Below, piece after piece: positions 5,089 through 5,697 of a stretch of 5,697 bases of DNA. The DNA comes from Actinomycetes bacterium. GTDB taxonomy: Bacteria > Actinomycetota > Acidimicrobiia > Acidimicrobiales > RAAP-2. Each line of letters starts with the position of its first letter. Within the stretch, counting starts at the first letter, position 1. The notes below the pieces were generated by a model. The model saw nothing but the letters and a program-made list of their open reading frames with translations, was not told the origin of the DNA and did not search any database. The DNA lies in the NCBI GenBank assembly GCA_021826655.1, contig JAKAZC010000193.1, positions 1-5,697 on the forward strand, read 5' to 3'. A program made the position numbers and the translations under genes.

Positions 5089-5697
5089 TCAGGCGTCCCG
5101 CCGCACCAGCAGCCATGCCGCCAGCACGACGACGACCGCCGCATAGAGGGTCAGCAGTCCGACGGCGGCCCACGGCGTCAGCAGCACACCGGCGAAGTCC
5201 GTCTTGCGGGACGTCACCACGATCATGGCCAGGCCGAGGTTGGAGGGCAGGAACTTCTCGAAGGAGTGCGTGAGGCTCGTCGGCAGGATCTGGACGATGA
5301 GCGGCAGCACGAGCAGGATGCCCACGAAGGCGGAGATCGCCCCGGCGGTATGTCGCAGGACGAATCCGAACCCGCAGGCGAGGAGGGTCAGCAGCAGGAG
5401 GTAGACGCCGCACAGGAACACGGCGCGCAACGCGCCGGCGTCGGTGATGCTGACCACCGGGATCGACGGAGAGTGGATCTGGTCGAGGATCGTGCTGCCG
5501 GCGGGGAGCGCCTTGCCGCCGTGGGCGAGCAGGACCACCTGGCCGACGAAGAACGAGGCGAACGCCGTGAACTCGCTGACCACGAACACCACGGCACCGA
5601 TCACCATGAGCTTGGCGGCCAGCACCGTGGTCCGCCGGGAGGTGGTGGCCAGCGTGGTCCGAATCGACCCCGTGCCGTATTCCGACGTGACCACGAG
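5089..5697 (-). CDS. ABC-2 type transporter permease (5' end beyond the window)
   Basis: The frame is open through the right edge, so only the last 202 residues are present. The visible part begins in the cytoplasmic motif VTSEYGTGSIRTTLATTSRR (3-22), a hallmark of actinobacterial ABC-2 permeases of drug or lipid exporters, found after the first membrane helices. Hydrophobic segments follow at about residues 30-57, 92-113, 118-138 and 175-197. A loop of about 35 residues (58-91) lies between the first two of these. The protein ends in a short basic tail, RRDA. A GTG at 5692-5694 is in frame, but it is not a credible start because the family has helices before this point. An ATPase partner is expected outside the window, probably upstream on the same strand. 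The downstream patatin gene is close enough to be in the same operon. The substrate cannot be predicted. Confidence 0.88.
   Translation of the reverse strand, partial: LVVTSEYGTGSIRTTLATTSRRTTVLAAKLMVIGAVVFVVSEFTAFASFFVGQVVLLAHGGKALPAGSTILDQIHSPSIPVVSITDAGALRAVFLCGVYLLLLTLLACGFGFVLRHTAGAISAFVGILLVLPLIVQILPTSLTHSFEKFLPSNLGLAMIVVTSRKTDFAGVLLTPWAAVGLLTLYAAVVVVLAAWLLVRRDA

Noticed and set aside
4076..5146. A long plus-strand open frame (about 356 codons) opposite the patatin gene
   Set aside because: It is antisense to a gene with full patatin motifs. Its translation is arginine, glycine and histidine-rich with no recognisable domain, the normal shadow of a GC-rich coding strand.

Overview
This is a G+C-rich window with dense coding and the codon habits of an actinobacterium: almost all third positions are G or C, and GTG starts are plausible. 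The gene families point the same way. They are an ABC-F protein of the type seen in mycobacteria (Rv1473-like), a SCO6745-family protein, which is essentially an actinobacterial family, and a short actinobacterial patatin. I cannot name the genus. A lineage outside the best-studied streptomycetes and mycobacteria, for example Acidimicrobiia, is only a guess.

Layout from left to right. Positions 1-36 probably hold the last codons of an upstream plus-strand gene. A strong nested inverted repeat follows at 41-87 and looks like its terminator. A plus-strand ABC-F ATPase lies at 172-1770. An 83-base gap with a hairpin and a 12-bp palindrome separates it from a convergent minus-strand pair: a 70-residue NfeD OB-fold domain protein (2958-3170) followed by a stomatin/paraslipin-type SPFH membrane protein (1855-2853). 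NfeD and SPFH genes are a well-known partnership. Here the NfeD partner appears to be only the soluble domain, without membrane segments.

Divergent from that pair, across a 166-base intergenic region (3171-3336), is a plus-strand SCO6745-family protein (3337-4212). It has a predicted winged-helix-like C-terminal half. The shared region carries two abutting palindromes and one TATA-like hexamer. The SCO6745-family gene ends 31 bases from the end of a convergent minus-strand patatin-like lipid hydrolase (4244-5071). The patatin is read immediately after, and is probably translationally coupled to, an ABC-2 type permease (5089-5697) that runs off the right edge.

Most of the window is an ordinary housekeeping or accessory-chromosomal neighbourhood. 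I see no CRISPR array, insertion sequence, tRNA, rRNA or recognisable defence system. No stretch longer than 300 bases lacks a gene. The parts most worth a second look are the membrane-less NfeD next to an SPFH protein with seven in-register 11-residue repeats, and the palindromic control region between that pair and the SCO6745-family gene.
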